DNA from: Rhodohalobacter sp. SW132 | GTDB lineage: Bacteria; Bacteroidota; Rhodothermia; Balneolales; Balneolaceae | Direction of reading: 5' to 3' | Assembly: GCF_003390325.1 (NCBI RefSeq) | Contig: NZ_QUOK01000012.1 | Span: forward strand, 1-64,000 | DNA: 64,000 nt | Shown: one piece after another, positions 51,280-59,321 of the stretch | Numbering within the stretch: position 1 is the first letter of the stretch | Layout: the number at the start of each line of letters is the position of its first letter | The notes under the pieces: model-generated | What the model saw: only the letters and a program-made list of their open reading frames with translations | What the model was told of the DNA's origin: nothing | The model's database searches: none | Translations under genes and position numbers: made by a program

Positions 51280-51295
51280 TGTGACAAATGTTACT
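51280..51295. promoter_or_regulatory. candidate Crp/Fnr box
   Basis: TGTGACAAATGTTACT: left half TGTGA is exact CRP consensus with the normal 6-bp spacing; right half TTACT departs from TCACA at two places. The core GTGAC-N4-GTTAC is an inverted repeat. It lies between the regulator gene and the DUF2892-like gene, about 75 bp before the latter's ATG. Confidence 0.45.
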
Positions 51296-51369
51296 GAGAT
51301 TGGCACACGCATGGGGTAATTTAATGTCTTGGTGAATAATGCAGGCGAAATGAAATTAACTGAAAACCT

Positions 51370-51633
51370 ATGACTTCAATAGCACAAAGAATCGTAACAA
51401 ACTGGCACCCGATGAGGTGGCTGGTACTGGCAATCGGACTTTTTTTAGCATTCCAGGTTTTTGCTTCCGGTGACGGCTTTTTAGGTGTACTGGGAGCATT
51501 CTTTCTGTTCCAGGCTCTGACCAATTCCGGATGTATGCTCTCCGCTTCCTGCGGATTTCCGGCTGCAGATCGTGTTAAAGCTGAATCTTCAGAAATCAAA
51601 AATGTTGAATTCACTGAAATAAAAGAGGAATAA
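51370..51633 (+). CDS. small DUF2892-like membrane protein
   Basis: An 87-residue protein with two TM helices ('WLVLAIGLFLAFQVFAS', 'FLGVLGAFFLFQALTNSGC') and Cys residues 'SGCMLSASCGFP' at the membrane edge. The pattern resembles DUF2892/YgaP-like small proteins that accompany rhodanese and thioredoxin genes. The acidic C-terminus is cytosolic by the positive-inside rule. Five bp before the thioredoxin gene, so cotranscribed. Confidence 0.7.
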   Translation: MTSIAQRIVTNWHPMRWLVLAIGLFLAFQVFASGDGFLGVLGAFFLFQALTNSGCMLSASCGFPAADRVKAESSEIKNVEFTEIKEE

Positions 51634-51637
51634 AAAA

Positions 51638-51964
51638 ATGCCCAAAATGAATACAAAACCAACTTCTTTTACAGAACTGATTAATGGAGACACACCTGTA
51701 CTGGTTGATTTTTATGCTGACTGGTGCGGACCCTGTAAGATGATGGGGCCAATCCTGAAAGATTTAAAAAAGAAGGCCGGAGACACTGTTAACATCATAA
51801 AAATTGATGCTGAAAAAAATGCCGATGCAGCAATCCGCTATAATGTTCGGGGAGTTCCCACACTGATTCTGTTTCACCGGGGGAAAGTTCTGTGGCAGCA
51901 ATCGGGTGTAGTGCAGGCTGATCAGCTTCATTCAATCATTAAGCAAAAAACCGAAGAGTTATGA
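51638..51964 (+). CDS. thioredoxin
   Basis: A 108-residue cytosolic thioredoxin with 'VLVDFYADWCGPCKMMGPILKDLKKK', active site WCGPC, 'IKIDAEKNADAAIRYNVRGVPTLILFHRGK' (cis-Pro). No signal peptide. Overlaps the OsmC gene by ATGA, so translationally coupled. Confidence 0.93.
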   Translation: MPKMNTKPTSFTELINGDTPVLVDFYADWCGPCKMMGPILKDLKKKAGDTVNIIKIDAEKNADAAIRYNVRGVPTLILFHRGKVLWQQSGVVQADQLHSIIKQKTEEL

Positions 51965-52413
51965 AAAATCTGCCCTATTCATACAGCGTAGATCTAAACT
52001 GGAAAGAGGGACGAAAAGGTACGCTGAGTTCTTCAAATTTACATCAGTCGGTTGAGGTGGCAACCCCGCCGGAATTTAAAAATGGCGTGGAGGGAATTTG
52101 GTCTCCCGAACATCTTTTGGTGGCATCGGTCAGCAGCTGTTTTATGACAACATTTTTAGCAATTGCTGAAAATTCAGGTCTGGATTTTGTAACTCTGGAT
52201 GTGAATGCAGTAGGTCTGCTCGATAAAAAAGATGGGAAATTCATGATTACGGAGATTGAACTCGAACCGGAGCTTGTAATATCCGATGATAAATATGGTG
52301 AAAAGGCTCTGCGAATCATGCATAAAGCAGAAGCAGCCTGCCTTATAACGAATTCTTTAAAAACCACAATTGCCTTTAACCCTCGTGTACTCATTGGCGA
52401 GGAAGCGGGGTGA
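51961..52413 (+). CDS. OsmC/Ohr-family protein
   Basis: A 150-residue peroxiredoxin-like protein with both reactive Cys positions: 'LLVASVSSCFMTTFLAIAEN' and 'AEAACLITNSLKTT'. OsmC proteins reduce organic hydroperoxides using a dihydrolipoamide or thioredoxin-type donor; coupling to a thioredoxin gene fits. Conserved 'TPPEFKNGVEGIWSPEHLLVAS' supports the OsmC-like subfamily. Confidence 0.9.
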   Translation: MKNLPYSYSVDLNWKEGRKGTLSSSNLHQSVEVATPPEFKNGVEGIWSPEHLLVASVSSCFMTTFLAIAENSGLDFVTLDVNAVGLLDKKDGKFMITEIELEPELVISDDKYGEKALRIMHKAEAACLITNSLKTTIAFNPRVLIGEEAG

Positions 52414-52435
52414 CTCGCTGATCTGAGACCAGGTT

Positions 52436-52606
52436 TTGAATATCGAATAATGAATCACGAACGATCAGAATATCGAACACTGAATAACAAACGCCGAATT
52501 TTGAACGATCAGAATATCGAATAATGAATCACGAACACCGAATTTCGAACAGATAACACGTCGATATTCTATATTCATCTGTTCGATATTCGACATTCCC
52601 CTGTTC
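52436..52606. repeat. TTCGATATTC-type repeat cluster 3
   Basis: Forward units (GAATATCGAA..., GAACACTGAATAAC...) then inverted units ending ATTCATTATT. It abuts the 3' end of the first four-helix-bundle gene. Confidence 0.7.
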
Positions 52607-52607
52607 A

Positions 52608-52985
52608 TTATTCATTATTTTTTTTGGCGGTTTGAATGCTTTTTACAAAAATGGCGATCAGCTCATTTACTTCTCTGATGGCATTTGTGATCAGAGGTGT
52701 ATCCGTCAGAAATCCCTTCTTCCGCATGATCTTCATATTAATTCTCGTCTCGCGCAGTTCTTTAAGCATGATGCTGACTTTGTGTATAAAATCCTTCCGT
52801 GATTCCGCACTCTGCGCCTCGCCATACACCAGAGCCGGCGACGTTCCGGAACGGATGATTTGTCCCGATAAATACCTTCCGGCATCTGTTCGCGGAAGAG
52901 CTTCTGCAATATCAATTGACTGTACAGCAAATTCGATCAGCCGATCTTCAAGATCATAATTTTCTCTTTTCATCATTTTCTCCAT
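52608..52985 (-). CDS. four helix bundle protein (S23/IVP family), copy 1
   Basis: A 125-residue S23 rRNA-intervening-sequence-family protein: 'DLEDRLIEFAVQSIDIAEALPRTDAGRYLSGQIIRSGTSPALVYGEAQSAESRKDFIHKVSIMLKELRETRINMKIM'. Forms a pentameric helical bundle, related to bAvd of diversity-generating retroelements; nucleic-acid binding is likely but the role is unknown. No reverse transcriptase is nearby. Sits between two repeat clusters and is duplicated at 55335-55718, so it seems part of a mobile cassette. Confidence 0.88.
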   Translation of the reverse strand: MEKMMKRENYDLEDRLIEFAVQSIDIAEALPRTDAGRYLSGQIIRSGTSPALVYGEAQSAESRKDFIHKVSIMLKELRETRINMKIMRKKGFLTDTPLITNAIREVNELIAIFVKSIQTAKKNNE

Positions 52986-53055
52986 TGTAATGTAGTTATC
53001 ACTCTTGTGTCAATAGTATGATCCAAAATCTGCGCTTTACTTACAGAAATCTTTC

Positions 53056-53372
53056 AAATATCGAACGGTCAGAATATCGAACACTGAATCATGAACGCCG
53101 AATGTCGAACGGGGGGAATATCGAATATTGAATAATGAATGCCGAATGTCGAACGATCAGAATATCGAACACTGAATAACAAACGCCGAATTTTGAACAG
53201 ACAACACTTCGACATTCATCCGTTCGATGTTCGATATTCATCTGTTCGATGTTCGACATTTCACAGCTTCGATATTCGTTATTCAATATTCAGCGTTCGA
53301 CATTCCCACTTCCTTCGTTATTCGACATTCATCTGTTCGATATTCGATATTCAACATTCCTACCGTTCGAAA
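53056..53372. repeat. TTCGATATTC-type repeat cluster 4
   Basis: The longest cluster. Left half forward, right half inverted. Its right edge runs into the stop codon of the gene at 53360, so the last residues of that protein ('NFER') are encoded by repeat sequence. Confidence 0.7.
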
Positions 53373-54055
53373 TTCATTTCAAACCCTTGCATCTGCAGTT
53401 CCATCTCATCTTTGAGGCGGCCGGGATCGACGGTACTGGTATATCCGTATTCATACATGATCTCTGTTCCCATCAGCTGATACACCCCGATGACTGATGG
53501 AATCAATTCTGCGTAAAGGCCAAAGATGTGACGGATGCTTTGCAGGCGGGTAAAGTCGCTGTCGTGGGAAAAATTGGCAATGGAGGCGTCATCCATTTTT
53601 TCGATGAGTGACTGCAGGTTGTAGATATATGCAAGCTGGTTAGCGGATGAAAACGGAACATCTTTAAAGATCCCGGTACTTAGCATCATTTGGTAGGCTG
53701 ATGATCGCAGTAGCGGTGGCATCGCCCCTCGCCATCCCTCAAGCTGGTAGCCGTACATCTCGCGGACCGGCTCACCGGCCTGCATCAGGCTGTCGATCTG
53801 ACTGGTGATATACGTGTAATAGTAAAAATTTTCCACCATACGGTCGTGATTGTAGCGCATCTCCGCCGCGATTGACGTAAGTGCATTTTCAGCTACAGCC
53901 CGGTTGTTGCGGCCTTCGCGCCACTCATTAACCAAAAAACCAATCATCACGCCGATCACAATTGCAGCCACCTCCAGGATCAGAAGCCAGCCAAAACGCT
54001 GATTCCCTTTTGAAGTGAGATACGGATCCGACGCCCTCCTGTGATGACGTAACAT
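53360..54055 (-). CDS. DUF6090-like hypothetical membrane protein
   Basis: A 231-residue protein with a single N-terminal TM helix ('WLLILEVAAIVIGVMIGFLVNEW') followed by 'REGRNNRAVAENALTSIAAEMRYNHDRM', the pattern of DUF6090 proteins that occur in paralogous arrays in this phylum. The remainder is a mostly helical extracytoplasmic domain. Function unknown. ATG at 54055 preferred over a TTG six bases upstream. Both ends abut repeat clusters. Confidence 0.72.
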   Translation of the reverse strand: MLRHHRRASDPYLTSKGNQRFGWLLILEVAAIVIGVMIGFLVNEWREGRNNRAVAENALTSIAAEMRYNHDRMVENFYYYTYITSQIDSLMQAGEPVREMYGYQLEGWRGAMPPLLRSSAYQMMLSTGIFKDVPFSSANQLAYIYNLQSLIEKMDDASIANFSHDSDFTRLQSIRHIFGLYAELIPSVIGVYQLMGTEIMYEYGYTSTVDPGRLKDEMELQMQGFEMNFER

Positions 54056-54128
54056 AGGCAAGAATATTAGTTACCAGATTCCACCAATAAACGCCAAAAC
54101 AACATTTGTTGCAAGCAAAACGTGGGAA

Positions 54129-54263
54129 ATGTTGAATATCGAATATCGAATGACAAATGCCGAATAATGAACAGAGAACACTTCGATATTCGAAATTCAA
54201 TATTCAGCGTTCGATATTCCCCCCCGTTCGATATTCGATATTCAATATTCAGCGTTCGATATT
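54129..54263. repeat. TTCGATATTC-type repeat cluster 5
   Basis: Shorter cluster of the same family between the DUF6090-like and RlpA genes. A forward half of ATATCGAATATCGAATGAC precedes inverted TTCGATATTC units. The following 54264-54364 stretch is the RlpA promoter region with a TATATTTT box. Confidence 0.65.
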
Positions 54264-54364
54264 TGTCTCCGCTTGTTTCCAAAAATGAATGATTTCCTGC
54301 ATTTTTAGTGTTAACCTATTGTATATTTTCTGTTTATGATAAATATTTTGTATAAATGTTCGCC

Positions 54365-55057
54365 ATGGAAAAGAGACTACATATATTCTTTCTGTTTCCG
54401 GTTTTGATCCTGTTGGTTTTCGCCGGGTGTTACGAACATCCTATGCAGCAGAGAATAGATCAGCAAACCTCAGATGAAGAATCTGCTGAGGTTACAGGGC
54501 AATCGGATATTCTTCAGACCGGAGAGGCGAGCTGGTACGGGCCGGGATTTCATGGTCGGCTCACCTCAAACCGTGAACGGTTTAACCAGAATGACCTGAC
54601 AGCCGCACACCGAACGCTTCCTTTTAACACCATCGTGGAGGTGGTGAACACCGAAAATAACGAAACGATTGAGGTGCGTATCAACGACCGGGGACCATAT
54701 GCGCGCAATCGCGTCATTGATCTCTCCCGGGCGGCGGCTGATGAGATCGGCATGATCGACGAGGGAGTGGCCGATGTGGAGCTTGTTCTTGTTGAGGCGG
54801 GCGGACCCATACCTGAAAATCTGAACCGGCCAACGTTCACCATTCAGCTCGGGGAGTATAACCTGGCCTCATACGCTGGCCGGTTTGCCGACGAGGTGGG
54901 AGATGGGGTGCGTGTGGAGCAGCGATTTCCGCGCGGCAGCGTCCGCACGGTTTACATGATCTACTACGGAAACTACACCTCCATGAGCAGCGCCAACGCC
55001 GACCTCGAACAGCTGCGCGAACGCGGATTCGATGGCTTTGTCCGGCAAATAGACTGA
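54365..55057 (+). CDS. RlpA-family lipoprotein with SPOR domain
   Basis: A 230-residue lipoprotein (lipobox 'LVFAGC'). Double-psi beta-barrel RlpA domain at about 55-145: 'GEASWYGPGFHGRLTSNRERFNQNDLTAAHRTLPFNTIVEVVNTENNETIEVRINDRGPYARNRVIDLSRAAADEIG', with the Asp/His residues of active lytic transglycosylases kept. The C-terminal SPOR domain (about 155-230) binds denuded septal glycan. Role in cell separation at the septum. ATG at 54365 chosen. Confidence 0.9.
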   Translation: MEKRLHIFFLFPVLILLVFAGCYEHPMQQRIDQQTSDEESAEVTGQSDILQTGEASWYGPGFHGRLTSNRERFNQNDLTAAHRTLPFNTIVEVVNTENNETIEVRINDRGPYARNRVIDLSRAAADEIGMIDEGVADVELVLVEAGGPIPENLNRPTFTIQLGEYNLASYAGRFADEVGDGVRVEQRFPRGSVRTVYMIYYGNYTSMSSANADLEQLRERGFDGFVRQID

Positions 55058-55060
55058 AAA

Positions 55061-55325
55061 ATATCGAACACTGAATAATGAACGCCGAATGTCGAACGGG
55101 GGGAATATCGAACACTGAATGATGAACACCGAATTTCGAACGATCGGAATATCAAATATTGAATCATGAACGCCGAATGTCAAACAATCAGAATATCGAA
55201 CACTGAATCACAAACGCCGAATTTCGAACAGATATCACTTCGACATTCGTAATTCAATATTCAGCGTTCGACATTCCCTCATTCTTTCGTTATTCGACAT
55301 TCATCTGTTCGATGTTCGATATTTT
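55061..55325. repeat. TTCGATATTC-type repeat cluster 6
   Basis: Same organisation as cluster 3: several forward units, then inverted units, then the 3' end of the second four-helix-bundle gene. Confidence 0.7.
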
Positions 55326-55334
55326 GCTCGTTCA

Positions 55335-55718
55335 TTATTCATTATTTCTTTTGGCGGTTTGAATGCTTTTTACAAAAATGGCGATCAGCTCATTTACTTC
55401 TCTGATGGCATTTGTGATCAAAGGCGTATCCGTCAAAAACCCCTTTTTCCGCATAATCTTCATATTAATTCTCGTCTCGCGCAGCTCTTTAAGCATGATG
55501 CTGACTTTGTGTATAAAGTCCTTCCGTGATTCCGCACTCTGCGCCTCGCCATACACCAGAGCCGGCGACGTTCCGGAACGGATGATTTGCCCCGATAAGT
55601 ACCTTCCGGCATCTGTTCGGGGAAGAGCTTCTGCAATATCAGTTGACTGTACAGCAAATTCGATCAGCCGATCTTCAAGATCATAATTTTCTCTTTTCAT
55701 CATTTTCTCCATTGTCAT
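55335..55718 (-). CDS. four helix bundle protein (S23/IVP family), copy 2
   Basis: A 127-residue near-identical copy of 52608-52985. Differences seen: 'QSTDIAEAL' for 'QSIDIAEAL', 'AKRNNE' for 'AKKNNE', and a six-base addition that supplies 'MT' at the N-terminus. Identity continues upstream of the gene for about 80 bp, into the next repeat cluster. Third-position differences are few, so duplication is recent or maintained by gene conversion. Confidence 0.88.
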   Translation of the reverse strand: MTMEKMMKRENYDLEDRLIEFAVQSTDIAEALPRTDAGRYLSGQIIRSGTSPALVYGEAQSAESRKDFIHKVSIMLKELRETRINMKIMRKKGFLTDTPLITNAIREVNELIAIFVKSIQTAKRNNE

Positions 55719-55786
55719 TGTAATGTTGTTATCACTCTTGTGTCAATGGTATGATCCAATATCTGCGTTTTACTTACAGAAATCTT

Positions 55787-56003
55787 TCAAATATCGAACG
55801 GGGGGAATATCGAACACTGAATGATGAACGCCGACTTTCGAGCAGACAACACTTCTATATTCTATATTCAACTGTTCGTTATTCGACATTCATCTGTTCG
55901 ATGTTCGACATTTCACAGCTTCGATATTCGTTATTCAATATTCAGCGTTCGATATTCCCTCATCCCTTCGTTGTTCGACATTCCTCCTGTTCGATATTCA
56001 ACT
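55787..56003. repeat. TTCGATATTC-type repeat cluster 7
   Basis: Begins AAATATCGAACGGGGGGAATATC, like cluster 4 after copy 1, then turns to inverted units. Ends about 60 bp before the reductase/UbiA gene. Confidence 0.7.
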
Positions 56004-56066
56004 ATTTTTATTGAATCTTAGGATCGTTTAGTTGAAATTATCGTCTCAAGAGTCATTAAACCATCT

Positions 56067-57626
56067 TTGATTATTTTATCAACGGACCCTTCCATATCAA
56101 CTGAATCACCGGCCCTGAAGGTGTTGGTTATTCTGGGCCATCCGCGAATGCACAGTCTCAACTCGGCACTCGCCGATTCCTATTGCAGCGGGGCCGAGGA
56201 GGCGGGCGTGCAGCTGAGACGGCTGAACCTGGGGGAGATGGATTTTGATCCCGACGTGCATGAAATCTCGCCGGCGGATCAGCCCCTGGAACCGGACCTC
56301 CAGCATGCCAAGGAGTTGATTGAGTGGGCCGATCACCTGACCTTCATCTATCCCGGCTGGTGGGGCGTGGGCCCGGCCCGGCTGAAAGGATTTCTGGACC
56401 GGGTTCTGCTGCCCGGCTTTGCCTTTACCGAGCGCAGCGACGGCACCTTTAAAGCTCTCTTAAAAGGCCGGACCGCCCACCTGATTACCACCCTCGATAT
56501 GCCCTCCTGGGTCTATCGCATCATTTTTCGTGCGCCGGGCCACAATGCCATGAAACGCTCGTCGCTCGGTTTTTGCGGTATTGACACCACCCGGATTCTC
56601 ACCCTGGGTCCGGTGAAAGATTCAACGCCCGACCAGCGCAAATTGTGGCTGCAAAAGGCCCGCAGCCTGGGATCTTCGCTTCAGCGGGGAGTGCGGAGCC
56701 GCACCGGGTCTGTTCTGCACAACACTGCATCCTGGCTGAAAGCACTGCGCCTTCAGTTCTATCCCATGACCTGGATTGCCTATACCGTGGGGGCGCTGGG
56801 TGCAGCGGCTGCAACCGGCGTCTGGGATCTCTGGATTTACGTGTTAGGCTTCTGTTTCCTGTTTTTCCTGGAGGCGGCCACTGTTTTCACGAACGAATGG
56901 TTTGATTTTGAGACCGACCGCATCAACGAGAATTACGGCCCTTTTACTGGCGGCTCGCGCGTGCTGGTTGATGAAAATCTCTCTCACCGGCAGCTGGCCG
57001 TCGGAATTGGAACGGCACTGTGTTTAACGGCCGGAAGCATGTTCCTGCTTCTAACCCAGTCCGGCTTCTCTGTTCCCATACTGACCATCATGGGAGTCAT
57101 GACCGTTCTGGCCCTGGGATACACAATCCCTCCGCTGAAGCTTTCATGGCGGGGATTTGGCGAGCTTGATGTGGGCTTTACGCACAGCCTGGGAGCTGTG
57201 CTCTGCGGATACCTGTTCCTGGACGGCCACTGGATGAGCCCCTTTCCCTGGCTGGTGAGCATTCCCCTGTTTTTATCTGTATTGCCGTCGATCATCCTTG
57301 CCGGTATTCCGGATTATAGCGCCGATAAAAAAGCGGGCAAAAAGACCCTGGCCGTTTTGCTGGGGAGAAAACGCGCAAAACAGGCGGCCCTGCTGTTTAC
57401 GCTGCTGGCGGTCGTTTCTGTGGCTATTCTTCAAGGCCGGCCGGCTTTGATGGGTACGCTCAACGGACTGATTATTCCGGCAGCCCTGCACGGAATGTTT
57501 CTTATGTATACGCTCTACCAGGATCAAAAAGGAGAACAGAGTGAGGGCCGGATAGACAGCTTGATGGCACTTTCACTCAGTTTCATCCTTTGGTTCGGCA
57601 TCATCCCCCTGATTCACATTTATTGA
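56067..57626 (+). CDS. fusion of NAD(P)H quinone-reductase-like domain and UbiA prenyltransferase
   Basis: A 519-residue two-domain protein. Residues about 18-200 are a flavodoxin-like NQO1/KefF-type domain ('LKVLVILGHPRMHSLNSALADSYCSGAEEAG', 'ADHLTFIYPGWWGVGPARLKGFLDRVLLPGFAF'). From about 215 an integral-membrane UbiA domain follows with both Asp-rich motifs: 'NEWFDFETDRIN' (about 276-287) and 'DYSADKKAGKKT' (about 414-426), and around eight TM helices. Visibly higher GC than its neighbours. The fusion suggests prenylation of a quinone-like ring coupled to its reduction. Start at 56067 has no close alternative. Confidence 0.85.
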   Translation: MIILSTDPSISTESPALKVLVILGHPRMHSLNSALADSYCSGAEEAGVQLRRLNLGEMDFDPDVHEISPADQPLEPDLQHAKELIEWADHLTFIYPGWWGVGPARLKGFLDRVLLPGFAFTERSDGTFKALLKGRTAHLITTLDMPSWVYRIIFRAPGHNAMKRSSLGFCGIDTTRILTLGPVKDSTPDQRKLWLQKARSLGSSLQRGVRSRTGSVLHNTASWLKALRLQFYPMTWIAYTVGALGAAAATGVWDLWIYVLGFCFLFFLEAATVFTNEWFDFETDRINENYGPFTGGSRVLVDENLSHRQLAVGIGTALCLTAGSMFLLLTQSGFSVPILTIMGVMTVLALGYTIPPLKLSWRGFGELDVGFTHSLGAVLCGYLFLDGHWMSPFPWLVSIPLFLSVLPSIILAGIPDYSADKKAGKKTLAVLLGRKRAKQAALLFTLLAVVSVAILQGRPALMGTLNGLIIPAALHGMFLMYTLYQDQKGEQSEGRIDSLMALSLSFILWFGIIPLIHIY

Positions 57627-57777
57627 ATAACGAACACCGAATCACGAACGATCAGAATATCGAACACTGAATAACGAACGCCGAATGTTGAACGATTAGA
57701 ATATCGAACACTGAATGATGAACGCCGAATGTCGAACAGTTGGACATTCGATATTCCTTATTCTCCTGTTCGATATT
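57623..57777. repeat. TTCGATATTC-type repeat cluster 8
   Basis: Starts right at the stop codon of the fusion gene; forward units then a short inverted half. The 57778-57978 stretch after it contains no clear gene. Confidence 0.65.
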
Positions 57778-57978
57778 CCACTTCGTTTTGCGATATTGCC
57801 ACCAGCTATGATCAACGCAGACCCAGTTTTAAAACCATTTTTTCGCTTCGGGCCGATCATTCTCCCGGATGGGATGAACGTTCGAAAGGATAAATGCAAT
57901 ATGTTCAAAATGGCATAACAATGATCACCCACTCGACCATATTTTCGATGGATATTTTTGAAAAAGATACAGGTGGAT

Positions 57979-58248
57979 ATGACGCGATCACAAAAGATTA
58001 AAGTTTTGGAGAACTATCTTATCCGAACTCCTGAAAATTACAGGGACTCCTTTAAAACCGATATCTATCTTTTCTTTAACGAAGATTTTACTAAAGACAA
58101 TCCGTTATTAGGTTTTCTGGACTCACTCAACGAGCAGAGTGAAATTGAGAGTTGGGTTGATTTGGTAACATCCCAAATTGTTTTGAAATTTGATGAGGAA
58201 GTGGAGACTATCGGAGATTTTATTGGGGAGTATTTAGAGGTTAATTAA
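57979..58248 (+). CDS. small acidic hypothetical protein
   Basis: An 89-residue acidic, helical protein: 'SQKIKVLENYLIRTPENYRDSFKTDIYLFFNEDFTKDNPLLGFLDSLNEQSEIESWVDLVTSQIVLKFDEEVETIGDFIGEYLEVN'. No family recognised. ATG at 57979 preferred; TTG 57958 and GTG 57973 are in frame upstream. It lies 158 bp before the DUF4007 operon in the same direction but with a separate promoter between, so a functional link is only possible. Confidence 0.5.
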   Translation: MTRSQKIKVLENYLIRTPENYRDSFKTDIYLFFNEDFTKDNPLLGFLDSLNEQSEIESWVDLVTSQIVLKFDEEVETIGDFIGEYLEVN

Positions 58249-58364
58249 TTATTCATTATTCGACATTCACAGTCAGATTATGTTCTTTTCGGAATGGGGA
58301 GTATGCGTGTGAGGACAGCTAAAATTTTTCCAAAGGGGTGACTTAAGTTGACACCCATAATGTT

Positions 58365-58372
58365 TATATTTG
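58365..58372 (+). promoter_or_regulatory. Bacteroidota -7 box of the DUF4007 operon
   Basis: TATATTTG fits TAnnTTTG exactly. It would start transcription near 58379, about 28 bp before the DUF4007 ATG. Upstream at 58336-58356 lies GGGTG-N11-CACCC around CTTAAG, a possible operator overlapping the promoter. TTGAC occurs at 58348. Confidence 0.5.
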
Positions 58373-58406
58373 AGCCAACTTGAATTTGAAAGAAAACCTT
58401 GACTCA

Positions 58407-59321
58407 ATGGGTACTTTACGATTTTCCGGGCATGAGTCTTTTCAGTGTCGGAATCTTTGGCTTAAAAAGGGTTTCGATTTTGTTACCAATCCAGATGAAA
58501 GTAGAACAGATTTCAATCACGACCTCGCTGTTTTGGATTTAGGTGTCGGTAAAAATATGGTTTCGTCTATACGTTTTTGGTTAAAAGCGTTTGATATGGT
58601 TGATGACGAAAATGAACAACCAACTCAATTAGCAGAGTATTTGTTTAGTGAATCTGGAAGAGATCCATTTTTAGAAGATTTAGGTACTCTCTGGCTTCTT
58701 CACTACAAATTGGTGAAAAAATCTGAGGCAAGTATCTATCATTTGGTATTCAATAGATTTAGAAAGCAACGCATTGAATTTACCAAAGAACATCTGTTCA
58801 GTTATTTAGTTAATGAGTGCGAACGGTTAGATGAAAATCATTCTCCCAATTCTATTGAAAAAGATGTTGGGGTATTTTTGAAAAGCTACGTAACGCCAGA
58901 TCAGCAAAAGAAAAAAGATAAGATTGAAGATCGGTATTCATCTTTGTTGATCGATCTTAATCTCGTTAAAAAGTTTAAGAATTATGGCACTCAAGAAAAT
59001 GAGTGGTATAAAATTGAGAGCTCTGACAGGGAAATGCTACCTATTGAGATCTTTTTCTACGTAATTTTAGACAATTTTGACACATCAAGTACGAATGCTA
59101 ACAGAAGAAAATCAATCTCCTTTCATAAGTTGATGAACGAAGATAATAGTCCCGGTAATATTTTCGCTCTTACTCCTGATGCACTTGTCACCAAGATCAA
59201 TCAGCTGGTGCAAAATTTCTACGGAGTGGTTTACAAAGACAATGCAGGAGTGCGCGAACTCCAGTTTAATGCCGAATTTGATAAAGAAGAGATTTTAGAC
59301 AAATACTATGCAAAAAATTAG
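58407..59321 (+). CDS. DUF4007-family protein
   Basis: The 304-residue product begins 'TLRFSGHESFQCRNLWLKKGFDFV', the signature of DUF4007, and continues 'AVLDLGVGKNMVSSIRFWLKAFDMV' and 'DPFLEDLGTLWLLHYKLVKK'. DUF4007 genes are habitually adjacent to PAPS-reductase/DndC-like and large ATPase genes in defence islands; the biochemical role is not known, and helical winged-type DNA contact is a guess. ATG at 58407 chosen because family sequence starts there; a TTG at 58380 would add nine residues. Overlaps the ATPase gene by 14 bp. Confidence 0.83.
   Translation: MGTLRFSGHESFQCRNLWLKKGFDFVTNPDESRTDFNHDLAVLDLGVGKNMVSSIRFWLKAFDMVDDENEQPTQLAEYLFSESGRDPFLEDLGTLWLLHYKLVKKSEASIYHLVFNRFRKQRIEFTKEHLFSYLVNECERLDENHSPNSIEKDVGVFLKSYVTPDQQKKKDKIEDRYSSLLIDLNLVKKFKNYGTQENEWYKIESSDREMLPIEIFFYVILDNFDTSSTNANRRKSISFHKLMNEDNSPGNIFALTPDALVTKINQLVQNFYGVVYKDNAGVRELQFNAEFDKEEILDKYYAKN

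Noticed and set aside
52436-53372. AT-rich repeats as a CRISPR array
   Set aside because: Units are degenerate, of variable length, lie in both orientations within one cluster and have no regular unique spacers; no cas genes are present.
53139-53497. Plus-strand ORFs in the repeat clusters (many Phe, Asp, Ile, Arg, Ser)
   Set aside because: They are translations of TTCGATATTC units and have no gene-like composition or start signals.
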